A stretch of DNA of 64,000 nt. It comes from Oceanospirillaceae bacterium. GTDB taxonomy: Bacteria > Pseudomonadota > Gammaproteobacteria > Pseudomonadales > Balneatricaceae. The notes beneath the pieces are model-generated. The model searched no databases. It was not told the DNA's origin and saw only the letters and a list, made by a program, of their open reading frames with translations. The translations under genes and the position numbers were made by a program. The DNA is taken from NCBI GenBank assembly GCA_013215375.1, contig JABSRB010000033.1, positions 1 to 64,000 of the forward strand. Direction: 5' to 3'. Shown one piece after another: positions 1-7,956 of this stretch; positions within the stretch are counted from its first letter, which is position 1, and each line of letters begins with the position of its first letter.

Positions 1-76
1 GAACTCAGAAGTGAAACGATTTAGCGCCGATGGTAGTGTGGGGTCTCCCCATGTGAGAGTAGGTCATCGCCAAGCT
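1..76 (+). rRNA. rrf: 5S ribosomal RNA, 3' end (partial)
   Basis: The first ~76 bases match the conserved 3' portion of gammaproteobacterial 5S rRNA, including the GCCGATGGTAGTGTGGGG block and the ATGTGAGAGTAGG block. The 5' part lies outside the window, so this is the distal end of an rRNA operon. A strong intrinsic terminator follows 14 bases later. The exact mature 3' end is estimated. Confidence 0.95.
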
Positions 77-90
77 TGAAATACGTAAGA

Positions 91-122
91 AGCCCCAAGT
101 ACTTTGTACTTGGGGCTTTTTT
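91..122 (+). terminator. Intrinsic terminator of the rRNA operon
   Basis: A perfect 12-bp stem (91-102 AGCCCCAAGTAC paired with 106-117) with a TTT loop runs into six T residues. Its position directly after 5S rRNA makes it the rRNA operon terminator. Confidence 0.95.
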
Positions 123-140
123 CGTTCTAGCAGAAACAAA

Positions 141-464
141 GCGATGACCGTACTCTCACATAGATGTGATAGTAGGGGAGTTTTTTAATGCTTTAGAAGC
201 GCAGCTTCGTATTAAAAAATCCGTAGAGCGCTTGCGCCATCCTCTAAGGTTTACCACGCCAAGCTTTAGCTACGAAGTACCACGTTTCCAATTTATGCAG
301 CTCTCTAATTCCACTTGGTTTTTTTCGTTATTAAAGCTTGAAGGCGATGAGCTACTCGCACATGGCGAAAGAAGCCAAGCTTTAGCCTAGCAGTACCACA
401 CATCTACTTTATGCAGCGATTCTATTAGCAAAAAATCTGCATCAAACAGTTCCTAATTCCACTT
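141..464. repeat. Two degenerate tandem units containing inverted 5S-tail sequence
   Basis: This non-coding stretch holds two related units. Each begins with a degraded reverse-complement copy of the 5S 3' end (141-162 GCGATGACCGTACTCTCACA; 334-370, with AAGCTTG and GCGATGA blocks). Each then carries the shared blocks CCAAGCTTTAGC...GTACCAC (259-282; 375-399), TTTATGCAGC (292-301; 408-417) and CTAATTCCACTT (305-316; 453-464). A 74-codon open frame here lacks coding character. The remaining bases to the next gene at 594 show no clear gene. Confidence 0.7.
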
Positions 465-593
465 CAATTCTCAATTTTTCACTCCTACACATACCCTCAA
501 TAAACTCACCTTTCCCACACAAACAAGTGTTAGATCAACCATGTTTCTAGTATTGTCAAATACAACACTGCATATACACGGACTTGATAAGAA

Positions 594-1631
594 ATGGATA
601 ACAAGATGAAAAGCGATCATAGATGGCTTGAGCAATGGCAGGGGATTTTCAAAGGAAAAAGGGTATTAGAGCTAGGTTGCGGCGATGGTAGAGATAGTAG
701 GATACTTGCCGAGCATGTAGCTAGCTTAGTGGCTTGTGATTTAAAAGTTGATAGCGCGCTTGCAGCGAAGTCCGTAGATAGCCATGTGCAATATCTAGCA
801 GTGGATCACAGCAAACCACTACCGTTTAAAGACAATGAGTTTGACGTAGTGATTGCTAGCCTATCACTTCATTACTTCAGCTGGATAAATACCCGTGAAA
901 TCATCAATGAGCTCTCTAGAGTGATAGTCAGTGGTGGTCAACTGATCTGCCGTGTGAACTCGCATCTAGATGTGAACTATGGCGCACAAGGTCATCCTGA
1001 GTTAGAACCAGGTTGGTATGATGTAAAGGGTGTCAGTAAACGATTTTTTCAGAAAACTGATATCCAGCAATTGTTTGATCAGAGCTGGCATATGAACAAT
1101 ATTGTACACAAAAGCATCGACCGCTACCCCGAGACGAAAAATATCTGGGAATTCATGGCAAGCCATCAGCAGAAAGTACAATTGCGTAAAGCGAGTCATG
1201 TGGACGCGGTTGAAATAAGTCGGCTTATCGAGCCGCTTGTCATTAAATATATTTTACCGACTTGTACTCAAGAGGGAGGTGGGTTGTTAATGGCATCTAT
1301 GACTGCTCATAGTATTGATAAATATTTCACTCTTGGCTATGAATATACTGTCGCTGAGGTAGCAGGGAAGATAGTTGCGGTTATCGGTATAAAAGAGAAT
1401 TCACATTTGTATCATTTATTTGTTGATGACGACTATCAGGGGAAGGGCATCGCCAAGTCACTATGGGGGTATGCAAAAGAGCAATGTCTATGCAGGGGAA
1501 ATAACGGGGTGTTTACCGTTAACGCTGCATTAACAGCAGTTGATTTATATCATCATTGGGGCTTCGTCAGCTTATCTGATGTGCGAAACAGATCGGGGGT
1601 TAAAGATGTACCTATGCAGTTGACTTTGTAG
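594..1631 (+). CDS. SAM-dependent methyltransferase fused to GNAT acetyltransferase
   Basis: 345 residues with two domains. Residues ~20-115 form a class I methyltransferase Rossmann fold: motif I VLELGCGDGRDS, an acidic motif II (VACDLK), then PLPFKDNEFDVVIASLSLHYF, typical of the Methyltransf_11 group. Residues ~195-345 form a GNAT domain: QLRKASHVDAVEISRLI at its start, YQGKGIAKSLW as the acetyl-CoA pyrophosphate loop, and LYHHWGF near the end. Such a fusion may methylate and acetylate one substrate or act as a toxin-resistance enzyme, but the substrate is unknown. It stands alone, with no operon partner. The start ATG at 594 has only a weak ribosome site (GATAAGAA); an in-frame ATG at 606 is an alternative. 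Confidence 0.8.
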   Translation: MDNKMKSDHRWLEQWQGIFKGKRVLELGCGDGRDSRILAEHVASLVACDLKVDSALAAKSVDSHVQYLAVDHSKPLPFKDNEFDVVIASLSLHYFSWINTREIINELSRVIVSGGQLICRVNSHLDVNYGAQGHPELEPGWYDVKGVSKRFFQKTDIQQLFDQSWHMNNIVHKSIDRYPETKNIWEFMASHQQKVQLRKASHVDAVEISRLIEPLVIKYILPTCTQEGGGLLMASMTAHSIDKYFTLGYEYTVAEVAGKIVAVIGIKENSHLYHLFVDDDYQGKGIAKSLWGYAKEQCLCRGNNGVFTVNAALTAVDLYHHWGFVSLSDVRNRSGVKDVPMQLTL

Positions 1632-1845
1632 GTATATATTAATTAGAGACAAGCTTAGCGTTACTCTAATAAATCTAAATAAACTGTTATTTATTTTGGC
1701 TTAATCTAGGGTGAATAAATTCTGGGTTTGCCTATGTGTTTAAATGTTAGCTGTTTGAGAATCTCGATATACTAGGCGTTGCGAGCTCTAGAAACAAGAC
1801 ACTCTGCTAGAGTATCTCACCCTTATTCTTACAGAAGAAGAATTA

Positions 1846-2529
1846 ATGCCGCTACTCGAAAATACTAAAAGTGATCATTTTTTTAAAGACAGCTTACTTT
1901 TCATAAGCTTCAATTTTATTGTATTTTTGCTACTGATTAAATACGACGTGCTCGAACTACTTTATAGCGCCTCTAGGGACTACGAGAGCTTGCAGCTAGA
2001 TGAAATGATTCCTCTTGCGATAAGTTTAAGTTTTAGTTTGTTAATATTTACCTATAGACGTGTGTCAGAAGTGAATAAGTTACAAAAGGCATTTTCCAAG
2101 TTGTTCGAGAGCAGTTTTCTCTCAAAAATATCGAGCAGAAAAACTGGTATATTGATTATGGAATCTCTACACCAACATGCAACTTATAGCCTGGAGTCTT
2201 TTAGTATTGTTCGTATTGAGTTAAAAGGTTGTGATGATCTTAGTAACCGTTATGGCGTAGCATTAGCGGAGGGGGTTTTTTACAGTATAAAAAAATCAAT
2301 CACCACTGAGATGTCAGCTAATCAAGAGTTAATAGGGTGGGCAAATAATCAATTGATGTTGTTGATTCCCAATGACAAAGACGTGCAGTCCTGTATTGAT
2401 GGGCTACAAGTGTTGCTTGATAAACAATTAGCAGGTATTGAACCCATCTCTATCGACCTTAAACTTGCAACTTGGCAGCCGGGAGAAAGTTTGCAAAGTA
2501 TGCTGAAGTCTGTAGAGCAGAATTTGTGA
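1846..2529 (+). CDS. Membrane protein with degenerate GGDEF-like domain
   Basis: 227 residues. Two hydrophobic segments at ~17-38 and ~55-70 suggest an inner-membrane anchor. The cytoplasmic part (~100-227) has the pattern of a GGDEF fold: FSIVRIELKGCDDLSNRYG corresponds to the usual hydrophobic beta strand followed by D-x-F/L-K-x-hN-x-xhG. The catalytic turn, however, reads WANNQLMLLIP instead of RxGGDEFhhhhP, so the GG(D/E)EF signature and its metal ligand are lost. It is therefore probably not a diguanylate cyclase and may be a sensor or protein-interaction relic. AGAAGAAG precedes the ATG at a suitable distance. No neighbour suggests a partner. Confidence 0.6.
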   Translation: MPLLENTKSDHFFKDSLLFISFNFIVFLLLIKYDVLELLYSASRDYESLQLDEMIPLAISLSFSLLIFTYRRVSEVNKLQKAFSKLFESSFLSKISSRKTGILIMESLHQHATYSLESFSIVRIELKGCDDLSNRYGVALAEGVFYSIKKSITTEMSANQELIGWANNQLMLLIPNDKDVQSCIDGLQVLLDKQLAGIEPISIDLKLATWQPGESLQSMLKSVEQNL

Positions 2530-2652
2530 GGGTGTAACTGCTTTTCTTAGATGCTTTGGAGTAGCGTCTTTACCTTCTTCTTCACCACAATATAAGTGTT
2601 AATCAGCCCTCCTGATAGCCTTCGATATTCCTGTTGCTTGGTAATGCTATGC

Positions 2653-2675
2653 GCAGTTTAAGCGTGCTAAACTGC
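2653..2675. promoter_or_regulatory. Inverted repeat upstream of trxC
   Basis: GCAGTTTA (2653-2660) and TAAACTGC (2668-2675) are perfect 8-bp arms around a 7-base spacer, 33 bases before the trxC start codon. This could be a regulator site over the promoter or a leader hairpin. The cognate regulator is not identifiable; trxC is OxyR-controlled in E. coli, but this is not an obvious OxyR site. Confidence 0.35.
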
Positions 2676-2707
2676 AGCGCATTCAGTGTATAGATATAGG
2701 ATAGATT

Positions 2708-3145
2708 ATGACCATCAATATAAGTTGCCCGCAATGCAACGTTACTAACAAACTACCTAAAAGCAGATTGGCAGATAAACCTAAATGTGGGAAGTGTAAA
2801 GCACTTATTTTCAATGCTAAGCCGCTAGATTTAACGGCGGCAAATTTTTCCAAACAAGTCACTGCCAATGAATTACCAGTACTGGTTGATTGCTGGGCGA
2901 GTTGGTGTGGTCCGTGCGTGCAATTTGCTCCGATTTTTGCAGCGGCGGCAGCGCAGTTTGAACCGCATATACGCCTGTTAAAACTAGACACTGAAGCCGA
3001 GCAGGGGATCGCTTCGAACTGGGGCATCAGATCTATTCCGACCCTGATTCTTTTCCAAGCAGGCAAAGAGGTGGCTCGCACTAGTGGTGTGATGCCTTTA
3101 GGTCAGTTGCAGCAGTGGTTGGCGCAACATCAAATCCAAGTGTAA
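2708..3145 (+). CDS. trxC: Thioredoxin 2 with N-terminal zinc-ribbon
   Basis: 145 residues, the usual TrxC length. Cys7/Cys10 and Cys27/Cys30 form the zinc-binding CxxC pairs that set TrxC apart from TrxA. The thioredoxin domain follows (~40-145) with active site WCGPC (Cys67, Cys70) and the cis-proline region SIPTL. It is a cytoplasmic disulfide reductase, in known relatives fed by thioredoxin reductase and linked to oxidative stress. It is monocistronic here, and a dyad lies just upstream (2653-2675). Confidence 0.95.
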   Translation: MTINISCPQCNVTNKLPKSRLADKPKCGKCKALIFNAKPLDLTAANFSKQVTANELPVLVDCWASWCGPCVQFAPIFAAAAAQFEPHIRLLKLDTEAEQGIASNWGIRSIPTLILFQAGKEVARTSGVMPLGQLQQWLAQHQIQV

Positions 3146-3399
3146 ATGATGGGTAAGTTTTCAGGCTGCTCTGGTCGATAGGCAATATTAAAATGCGCTT
3201 GTTTGGAAAAGATAAGCGCTAATAACTGGGCTCGTTTAGCCGGTTTATTCGCTCCGGGTCGATAGACTAGGTTGATCGACAGCCCTCCTTACACACTGCG
3301 GCAGAACATGGCAGCATTTCCTGAAGCTATGTCATGACACATAAATACTGAGTAACTTAATCTCATCAATAAATTCAGTCATCGAATTAGGAGAATAAA

Positions 3400-4401
3400 A
3401 TGATTAAAGCGTATGCAGCAATGAGCGCCGGTGCTCCACTAGAAGCCTTTGAGTACGATCCAGGTGTACTGGCCAATAACGAAGTCGAGATAGCAGTAGA
3501 ATCTTGTGGTTTGTGTCATAGCGATCTAAGCATGTTGGATAATGACTGGGGTTTTACGGCCTACCCTTTTGTTCCAGGGCATGAAGTGATTGGCACAGTA
3601 GTGGCCATTGGCGCTGATGTAACTTCGAGCGCAATTGGTCAGCGGGTCGGGTTAGGCTGGCACAGTGCGTACTGTAATACTTGTAGCACTTGTCAGGCAG
3701 GCGATCAAAACTTATGTAGCAGCGCCCAGCCTACCATAGCGGGAAGGCATGGTGGCTTTGCCGATAAAGTACGAGCACAGGCCACAGCCGTGATCAATCT
3801 TCCCGATGGCGTTAATCCAGACTCTGCTGGCCCGCTGTTTTGTGGTGGCATTACTGTGTTTAATCCATTAGTGCAATTTGATATTAAGCCGACTGCTAAA
3901 GTGGCGGTGATTGGTATTGGCGGTTTAGGCCATATGGCGCTGCAGTTCTTAAATGCTTGGGGTTGTGAGGTGACGGCTTTCACTACCAGCGAGAGAAAAA
4001 AAGCAGAAAGTTTAGAGATGGGCGCGCACCACGTGCTTAACTCTAGCTCCGAAGAAGAACTCGCGAGTGCTGCTGGTAAATTTGATCTTATTCTTTCGAC
4101 AGTTAACGCAAAACTAGATTGGAATGGTTATTTGGCAACGCTTGCGCCTAAAGGGCGTTTGCATTTTGTGGGTGCGACACTAGAGCCGTTAGATATCGGC
4201 GTCTTTAATTTGATCGCAGCGCAACGCACAATCTCTGGATCGCCTGTCGGCAGCCCCAATACCATTGCAGCAATGTTGGAGTTTGCCGCACTGCACAAAA
4301 TAGAGCCTGTAGTTGAGTACTTTAAGTTCGATCAAATCAACGAAGCCATTGCCAGGTTACGTGAAGGCAAAGCTCACTACCGTATCGTACTTAAAAAGTA
4401 G
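3400..4401 (+). CDS. Zinc-dependent alcohol/aldehyde dehydrogenase (MDR, cinnamyl-alcohol type)
   Basis: 333 residues. The GroES-like N-terminus has catalytic zinc ligands in CGLCHSD (Cys36, His40) and GHEVIG, and structural zinc cysteines in YCNTCSTCQAGDQNLC. The Rossmann part contains VIGIGGLGH, followed by FTTSERK where NADP(H)-preferring CAD/YahK-type enzymes carry Ser/Arg after beta2. Likely NADP-dependent reduction of aldehydes; the natural substrate is unknown. GGAGAA precedes the ATG. It is monocistronic, followed by a hairpin terminator. Confidence 0.85.
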   Translation: MIKAYAAMSAGAPLEAFEYDPGVLANNEVEIAVESCGLCHSDLSMLDNDWGFTAYPFVPGHEVIGTVVAIGADVTSSAIGQRVGLGWHSAYCNTCSTCQAGDQNLCSSAQPTIAGRHGGFADKVRAQATAVINLPDGVNPDSAGPLFCGGITVFNPLVQFDIKPTAKVAVIGIGGLGHMALQFLNAWGCEVTAFTTSERKKAESLEMGAHHVLNSSSEEELASAAGKFDLILSTVNAKLDWNGYLATLAPKGRLHFVGATLEPLDIGVFNLIAAQRTISGSPVGSPNTIAAMLEFAALHKIEPVVEYFKFDQINEAIARLREGKAHYRIVLKK

Positions 4402-4412
4402 CCAGTGTCGTT

Positions 4413-4437
4413 ACCGCTATCTAGTTTTGGTAGCGGT
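4413..4437 (+). terminator. Putative intrinsic terminator after the alcohol dehydrogenase
   Basis: ACCGCTA (4413-4419) pairs with TAGCGGT (4431-4437) and is followed by the T-rich TTCATTCATT. It lies 11 bases after the stop codon. Confidence 0.55.
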
Positions 4438-4522
4438 TTCATTCATTAAATGAAGAGTGTTCATCATTATTCTAAATACATGGGTTTGCATTATATGCAA
4501 GCGGTTAACTGCCGGCACTAGG

Positions 4523-5161
4523 TTAATAAGCGGCCGTAAAACGTTGTTGATGATGGCGTGGCTGCTCTGCTTCATCTAGTAAAACCACGGCAAAATCGGC
4601 CATGGAAATCTGCGAATTTCTATCTGCATCGTAAATCAGCTCATCCTGGGCGACTCTATATTTTCCGGTACGTATGCCATCAACAAGCATGGCAGGCGGC
4701 GACAAATACGCCCATTGGCTGTTGTCGCTATCTATCACCGCTTGATGTTGTGCAAAACAGGCTGCGGCAATTGGTTTTACGGCATCGGGTAAAAAATTTG
4801 GTGCGCTCAGCACGGTATGGGCCTGACCTGGTAAGTTGAGACTGGCTGCGCCTCCTACAATTAAGGAACGTACCTTGTTAGTCTCTGCTCCTTGTAAAAT
4901 TGCCAGAGTAATAGGCACCAGTAATTGCTCTTGTCCCTGTGATGGTCTGACGGCGCTGATGACTAAGTCATGACCTTTGATTAATGCAGTCACTTGCGCT
5001 GTATTTTGAGCATCGCCAATCACTGCACAAACTGTTTTTGGAAGCTTAAATAATTGTTGCTCTTTCCTGGCCACCCCCGTGACATCATGGCCACGACTTA
5101 AAGCTTCTTCTACTATTTTGCTGCCTACGTTGCCCGGTGCGCCAAATACGATAATTTTCAT
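4523..5161 (-). CDS. NAD(P)-binding atypical SDR (NmrA/epimerase-like)
   Basis: 212 residues. The N-terminal GAPGNVGSKIV is the GxxGxxG dinucleotide loop of atypical short-chain dehydrogenases. There is no clear YxxxK catalytic pair, as in NmrA/HSCARG-like proteins (YwnB/azoreductase-like). GGAG precedes the start. It lies 31 bases downstream of the EamA transporter gene on the same strand, so both are likely co-transcribed from the MarR-controlled promoter at ~6.1 kb. It could be a quinone/NAD(P)H sensor or reductase linked to the compound sensed by MarR. Confidence 0.75.
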   Translation of the reverse strand: MKIIVFGAPGNVGSKIVEEALSRGHDVTGVARKEQQLFKLPKTVCAVIGDAQNTAQVTALIKGHDLVISAVRPSQGQEQLLVPITLAILQGAETNKVRSLIVGGAASLNLPGQAHTVLSAPNFLPDAVKPIAAACFAQHQAVIDSDNSQWAYLSPPAMLVDGIRTGKYRVAQDELIYDADRNSQISMADFAVVLLDEAEQPRHHQQRFTAAY

Positions 5162-5192
5162 GTTGATTCTCCGTTATGAATGCTGTGTTTCG

Positions 5193-6089
5193 TTAAAAGT
5201 TTAGTTTAATAGCCTTCATTATTGGCTTAACGCTAATCGGTGATTGGGATAGCCAAACACTCAGTAATATTAATGTTGCTCCGCCAAACTGCAGCGGTGT
5301 CAAACTCTGTTCAAGTACTAGATAACCTAAGATCACTGCACTTAGCGGGCTTAAGAAACCAAGTGGTGAAATGACATTGGGCGATAGTGCAGCAATCCCT
5401 CTGAACCATAAAAAGTAAGTGAGCCCTGCGCCAATCAAACCCAAGTAGCAAAATGCGACAATGTTGATGGTATTCAGTGGCGGTAGTGCTGGCTCAATCA
5501 ACCAAGCAGCAGGTAGCAGTAACATGCCGCCGGCGGTCAGTTGCCAAGCGGTTAGTGTCAAAGGGCTAACTGTCTTAGTGCCATTAGCTGCGAACCATTT
5601 TTTACTTAATACAGTGCCAAATCCCATCGATATAGTCGCTCCAATACCGGCGAGTACACCGATTGGATTGAGCGTGATTTGTGCCGAAAGTACCAAAATA
5701 GTCACTCCGCTAATGCCTAAAAGAATGGCAAAAATTGTGTAGAGGCGTATGGGTGTGCTCAGTAAAAAACGCGAGAGGAATATGACTAGTAGTGGCTGCA
5801 TTGAGCCCAAAGTAGCAGCGACTCCTCCGGGGAGTGAGTAGGCAGAAACAAATAACAGCCACCAAAAAATTGAGAAGTTGAGCGCACCTAAAACAAAGAT
5901 TTTCATTAGATCTTTTACTACAGGCAACTGGCGACAAATCACCAGTAGTAACAAACCCACCGGCAGGGCTCTCAGCATTGCCAATGTTAAAGGGTAATCT
6001 TGTGGTAAATATTGCGTGGTTACTATGTAGCTACTTCCCCAAATAATGGGTGCGAGTGCTGTCGTCATTAACAGAGTGTTTTTTGACAT
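5193..6089 (-). CDS. EamA/DMT-family transporter (RhaT/YdcZ-like exporter)
   Basis: 298 residues with about ten hydrophobic segments arranged as two EamA repeats; the proline/glycine-rich GSSYIVTTQYLP and FLSPLSAVILGYLVLEQSLTP are typical of the family. It probably exports a metabolite or drug across the inner membrane. The frame is open five codons upstream to a TTG at 6104, but ATG at 6089 with GGAG nine bases before it is the better start. The gene diverges from marR (6174), and two perfect MarR-type palindromes lie in between, so it is probably repressed by that MarR until ligand is present. Confidence 0.85.
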   Translation of the reverse strand: MSKNTLLMTTALAPIIWGSSYIVTTQYLPQDYPLTLAMLRALPVGLLLLVICRQLPVVKDLMKIFVLGALNFSIFWWLLFVSAYSLPGGVAATLGSMQPLLVIFLSRFLLSTPIRLYTIFAILLGISGVTILVLSAQITLNPIGVLAGIGATISMGFGTVLSKKWFAANGTKTVSPLTLTAWQLTAGGMLLLPAAWLIEPALPPLNTINIVAFCYLGLIGAGLTYFLWFRGIAALSPNVISPLGFLSPLSAVILGYLVLEQSLTPLQFGGATLILLSVWLSQSPISVKPIMKAIKLNF

Positions 6090-6108
6090 TATGTGTCGCT
6101 CCAAAATT

Positions 6109-6152
6109 TATCTTGACGTCAAGATAACAGATTATATCTTGAGGTCAAGATA
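6109..6152. promoter_or_regulatory. Twin MarR-type operators between eamA and marR
   Basis: TATCTTGACGTCAAGATA (6109-6126) is a perfect 18-bp palindrome. TATCTTGAGGTCAAGATA (6135-6152) is identical except for one central base. Their centres are 26 bp apart. Both lie in the 84-bp gap between divergent genes and overlap the promoter elements of both, the usual arrangement for autorepression plus control of the adjacent transporter. Confidence 0.85.
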
Positions 6153-6166
6153 AATTCTGGTATAAT
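6139..6166 (+). promoter_or_regulatory. marR promoter, predicted leaderless
   Basis: TTGAGG (6139-6144), a 16-base spacer and TATAAT (6161-6166). The ATG at 6174 is only 7 bases after the -10 box, so transcription should begin at or within a base or two of the A of the start codon. No ribosome site precedes it. The -35 lies inside the second operator. Confidence 0.6.
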
Positions 6167-6173
6167 TATTTGT

Positions 6174-6656
6174 ATGGATAAAGTAGATAAGATAATTCAA
6201 CAGTGGAATACACAGCGCCCCGATTTAGATGTGAGCTCAATGGCATTGATTGGCAGGGTAAAAAGGGTGAGCGAGCATCTGACGAAAGAGATGACAAAAA
6301 CATTCGCTCATTATCAATTAAATTTTGCTAGCTTTGACGTGCTGGCGACCTTGAGGCGCAGTGGTGAACCCTATGCTTTGTCCCCCAATGATTTGTTACA
6401 GACGATGATGGTCACATCGGGGACAATGACTAACAGGATAGATCAATTAGTTAAGGTAGGGCTGGTAGAGCGTATTGCCAATCCTAATGATGGACGCAGT
6501 TTTATTATTGCCCTCACGTCTTCTGGTTTTAACTTGATTGATGAGGCAGTCACCGCTCATGTGGCGACTCAGAAAAAGTTAACATCGCGCTTAACTGACA
6601 GTGAGCGGCAAAGTTTAAATTCATTGTTAACTAAATTTTTAGCTGATCTAGAATAA
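6174..6656 (+). CDS. MarR-family transcriptional regulator
   Basis: 160 residues. The winged helix-turn-helix covers ~55-125: LSPNDLLQTMMVTSGTMTNRIDQL is the recognition-helix region and RIANPNDGRSFIIALT is the wing with the conserved DxRS. The flanking helices are the dimerisation part. It very likely binds the two palindromes at 6109-6152 and represses itself and the divergent eamA-NmrA pair. Ligand unknown (aromatic acids or oxidants are common for the family). The start codon has no Shine-Dalgarno sequence. Confidence 0.9.
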   Translation: MDKVDKIIQQWNTQRPDLDVSSMALIGRVKRVSEHLTKEMTKTFAHYQLNFASFDVLATLRRSGEPYALSPNDLLQTMMVTSGTMTNRIDQLVKVGLVERIANPNDGRSFIIALTSSGFNLIDEAVTAHVATQKKLTSRLTDSERQSLNSLLTKFLADLE

Positions 6657-6758
6657 TGCGCAAGTAGTTCTTACAGCAAGGCAGCATTTCGCAGTAATTT
6701 CCAAATCGTTTTGGATTTTGTTATTATTGCGCACTTTATGGTTTTTAATTAGGCGGCG

Positions 6759-7787
6759 ATGATGGCAACGTTAAAAGATATAAGCGAGCATTTAAGCTTA
6801 TCGGTTACCCAGGTAAGTCGGGCGCTTAATGGTCATTCTGATGTTAGTGAAGCCACGAGAGTGCGGGTCATGGCAGCGGCAAAAGCGTTAAATTACACGC
6901 CCAATATAGCCGCGCGAAAGTTGGTGTCAGGTCGCTCTGGTATCGTAGGTCTAGTGACAACAGCGCCTAAAGGCGAGGCGCAAAGCAGTAATTATTTGGA
7001 AGTTGTGGTGGGGTTGTCTGCACAATTCACTAAGTTGGGTATGCAGTTTTTAGTGCATATTATCGATGAAAAAGACGATGTTGTGCTGGCCTATGAGCGC
7101 TTGATTAACAGCGGCACTATCGATGGTTTTGTGTTGGTTTCTGCGTTTGAGAAGGATACCCGTATCGCATTCTTGCAACAGCGAAAAGTCCCTTTTGTGG
7201 TGCATGGCTGCAGTAGCGACCAAGGTGAGTATCCGTTCTTTGATATCGATAATTACCAAGTGGCCTACCAACTTACCCAGCATTTAATTGAGCAGGGGCA
7301 TCGACGCATTGCCTTTATCAATGGGGTTTCAGGCACTGCATATGCCTGTGCACGGATGCGTGGCTATCAAGATGCGTTGAGTGCTGCGAGACTTCCTCTC
7401 TATTCACATTTAGTCTGTGCTGGTGAAATGGATGCGGCGTTAGGCACTATTGCCACAGTCGGCATGTTCGCGGACAACGAGATAAAACCTAGTGCAATAA
7501 TTGCCAATAATGTATTGATTGCCAGCGGCGTTTACTCGGCGCTCAGTGCACTTAATCTAAGTATTCCTGAAGACGTTTCGGTGGTGGCGCACGATGATGT
7601 ATTGCCAAGATTTAGAACATCTGCCTTTTACCCGGCACTAACAGTCACTCGCTCACCTTTGAGTGATAGCTGGGGGCCCCTGGCAAAATTTCTGAAAGGT
7701 ACTTTGGATGGGATTCCTGTTGCCAAGCTGCAGAAAACGGGGACTGTTGAGTTAATTCCGCGCGCTTCCTGCGCTGCTCCTCACTAA
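6759..7787 (+). CDS. thuR: LacI-family regulator of the thu (trehalose-type) operon
   Basis: 342 residues. N-terminal LacI helix-turn-helix: TLKDISEHLSLSVTQVSRALNG and the hinge helix NIAARKLVSGRSG. The remainder is a periplasmic-binding-protein-like effector domain. It sits directly upstream of a thuEFGK-thuA-thuB operon on the same strand, the same arrangement as ThuR of rhizobia, so it most likely represses that operon in the absence of the disaccharide. Two matching operators flank the thuE leader. CCAAATCGTTTTGG (6701-6714), an imperfect dyad centred on CG, may be an autoregulatory site. ATG at 6759 or 6762 may be the start (AGGCGG before them). Confidence 0.85.
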   Translation: MMATLKDISEHLSLSVTQVSRALNGHSDVSEATRVRVMAAAKALNYTPNIAARKLVSGRSGIVGLVTTAPKGEAQSSNYLEVVVGLSAQFTKLGMQFLVHIIDEKDDVVLAYERLINSGTIDGFVLVSAFEKDTRIAFLQQRKVPFVVHGCSSDQGEYPFFDIDNYQVAYQLTQHLIEQGHRRIAFINGVSGTAYACARMRGYQDALSAARLPLYSHLVCAGEMDAALGTIATVGMFADNEIKPSAIIANNVLIASGVYSALSALNLSIPEDVSVVAHDDVLPRFRTSAFYPALTVTRSPLSDSWGPLAKFLKGTLDGIPVAKLQKTGTVELIPRASCAAPH

Positions 7788-7803
7788 ATAATTGTACAAA
7801 ATT

Positions 7804-7832
7804 TTGACAGCTTAATATAGGCGTGGTATAAA
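7804..7832 (+). promoter_or_regulatory. Strong sigma-70 promoter of thuE
   Basis: TTGACA (7804-7809, perfect -35), 17-base spacer, TATAAA (7827-7832, 5/6 match to -10). The first LacI-type operator starts at the base after the -10 box, so bound repressor would cover the start site. Confidence 0.85.
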
Positions 7833-7909
7833 TCCGAAACGTTACGGAAATGCTTTGGTATTTCCGTTGACGATCCGCAAGAAAAGCATTTTTTCCGAAA
7901 CGTTACGGA
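7833..7909. promoter_or_regulatory. Twin LacI-type operators and nested inverted repeat in the thuE leader
   Basis: The quasi-palindrome TCCGAAACGTTACGGA occurs identically at 7833-7848 and 7894-7909, each centred on the CG step typical of LacI-family sites. Start-to-start spacing is 61 bp, close to six helical turns, which suits looping by a tetramer or co-binding. Just inside the operators lie perfect 9-bp arms AAATGCTTT (7848-7856) and AAAGCATTT (7883-7891). The whole segment is therefore a long imperfect inverted repeat that could also fold as a leader RNA hairpin. Confidence 0.85.
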
Positions 7910-7956
7910 TGTTTCTTAGCATCGGTAAGAACAACAATAAAATCAAGTGAGGGAAT

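Noticed and set aside
166-390. 74-codon open frame downstream of the 5S gene
   Set aside because: It lies in the degenerate 5S-derived repeats, has no ribosome site and contains inverted rRNA sequence; coding is implausible.
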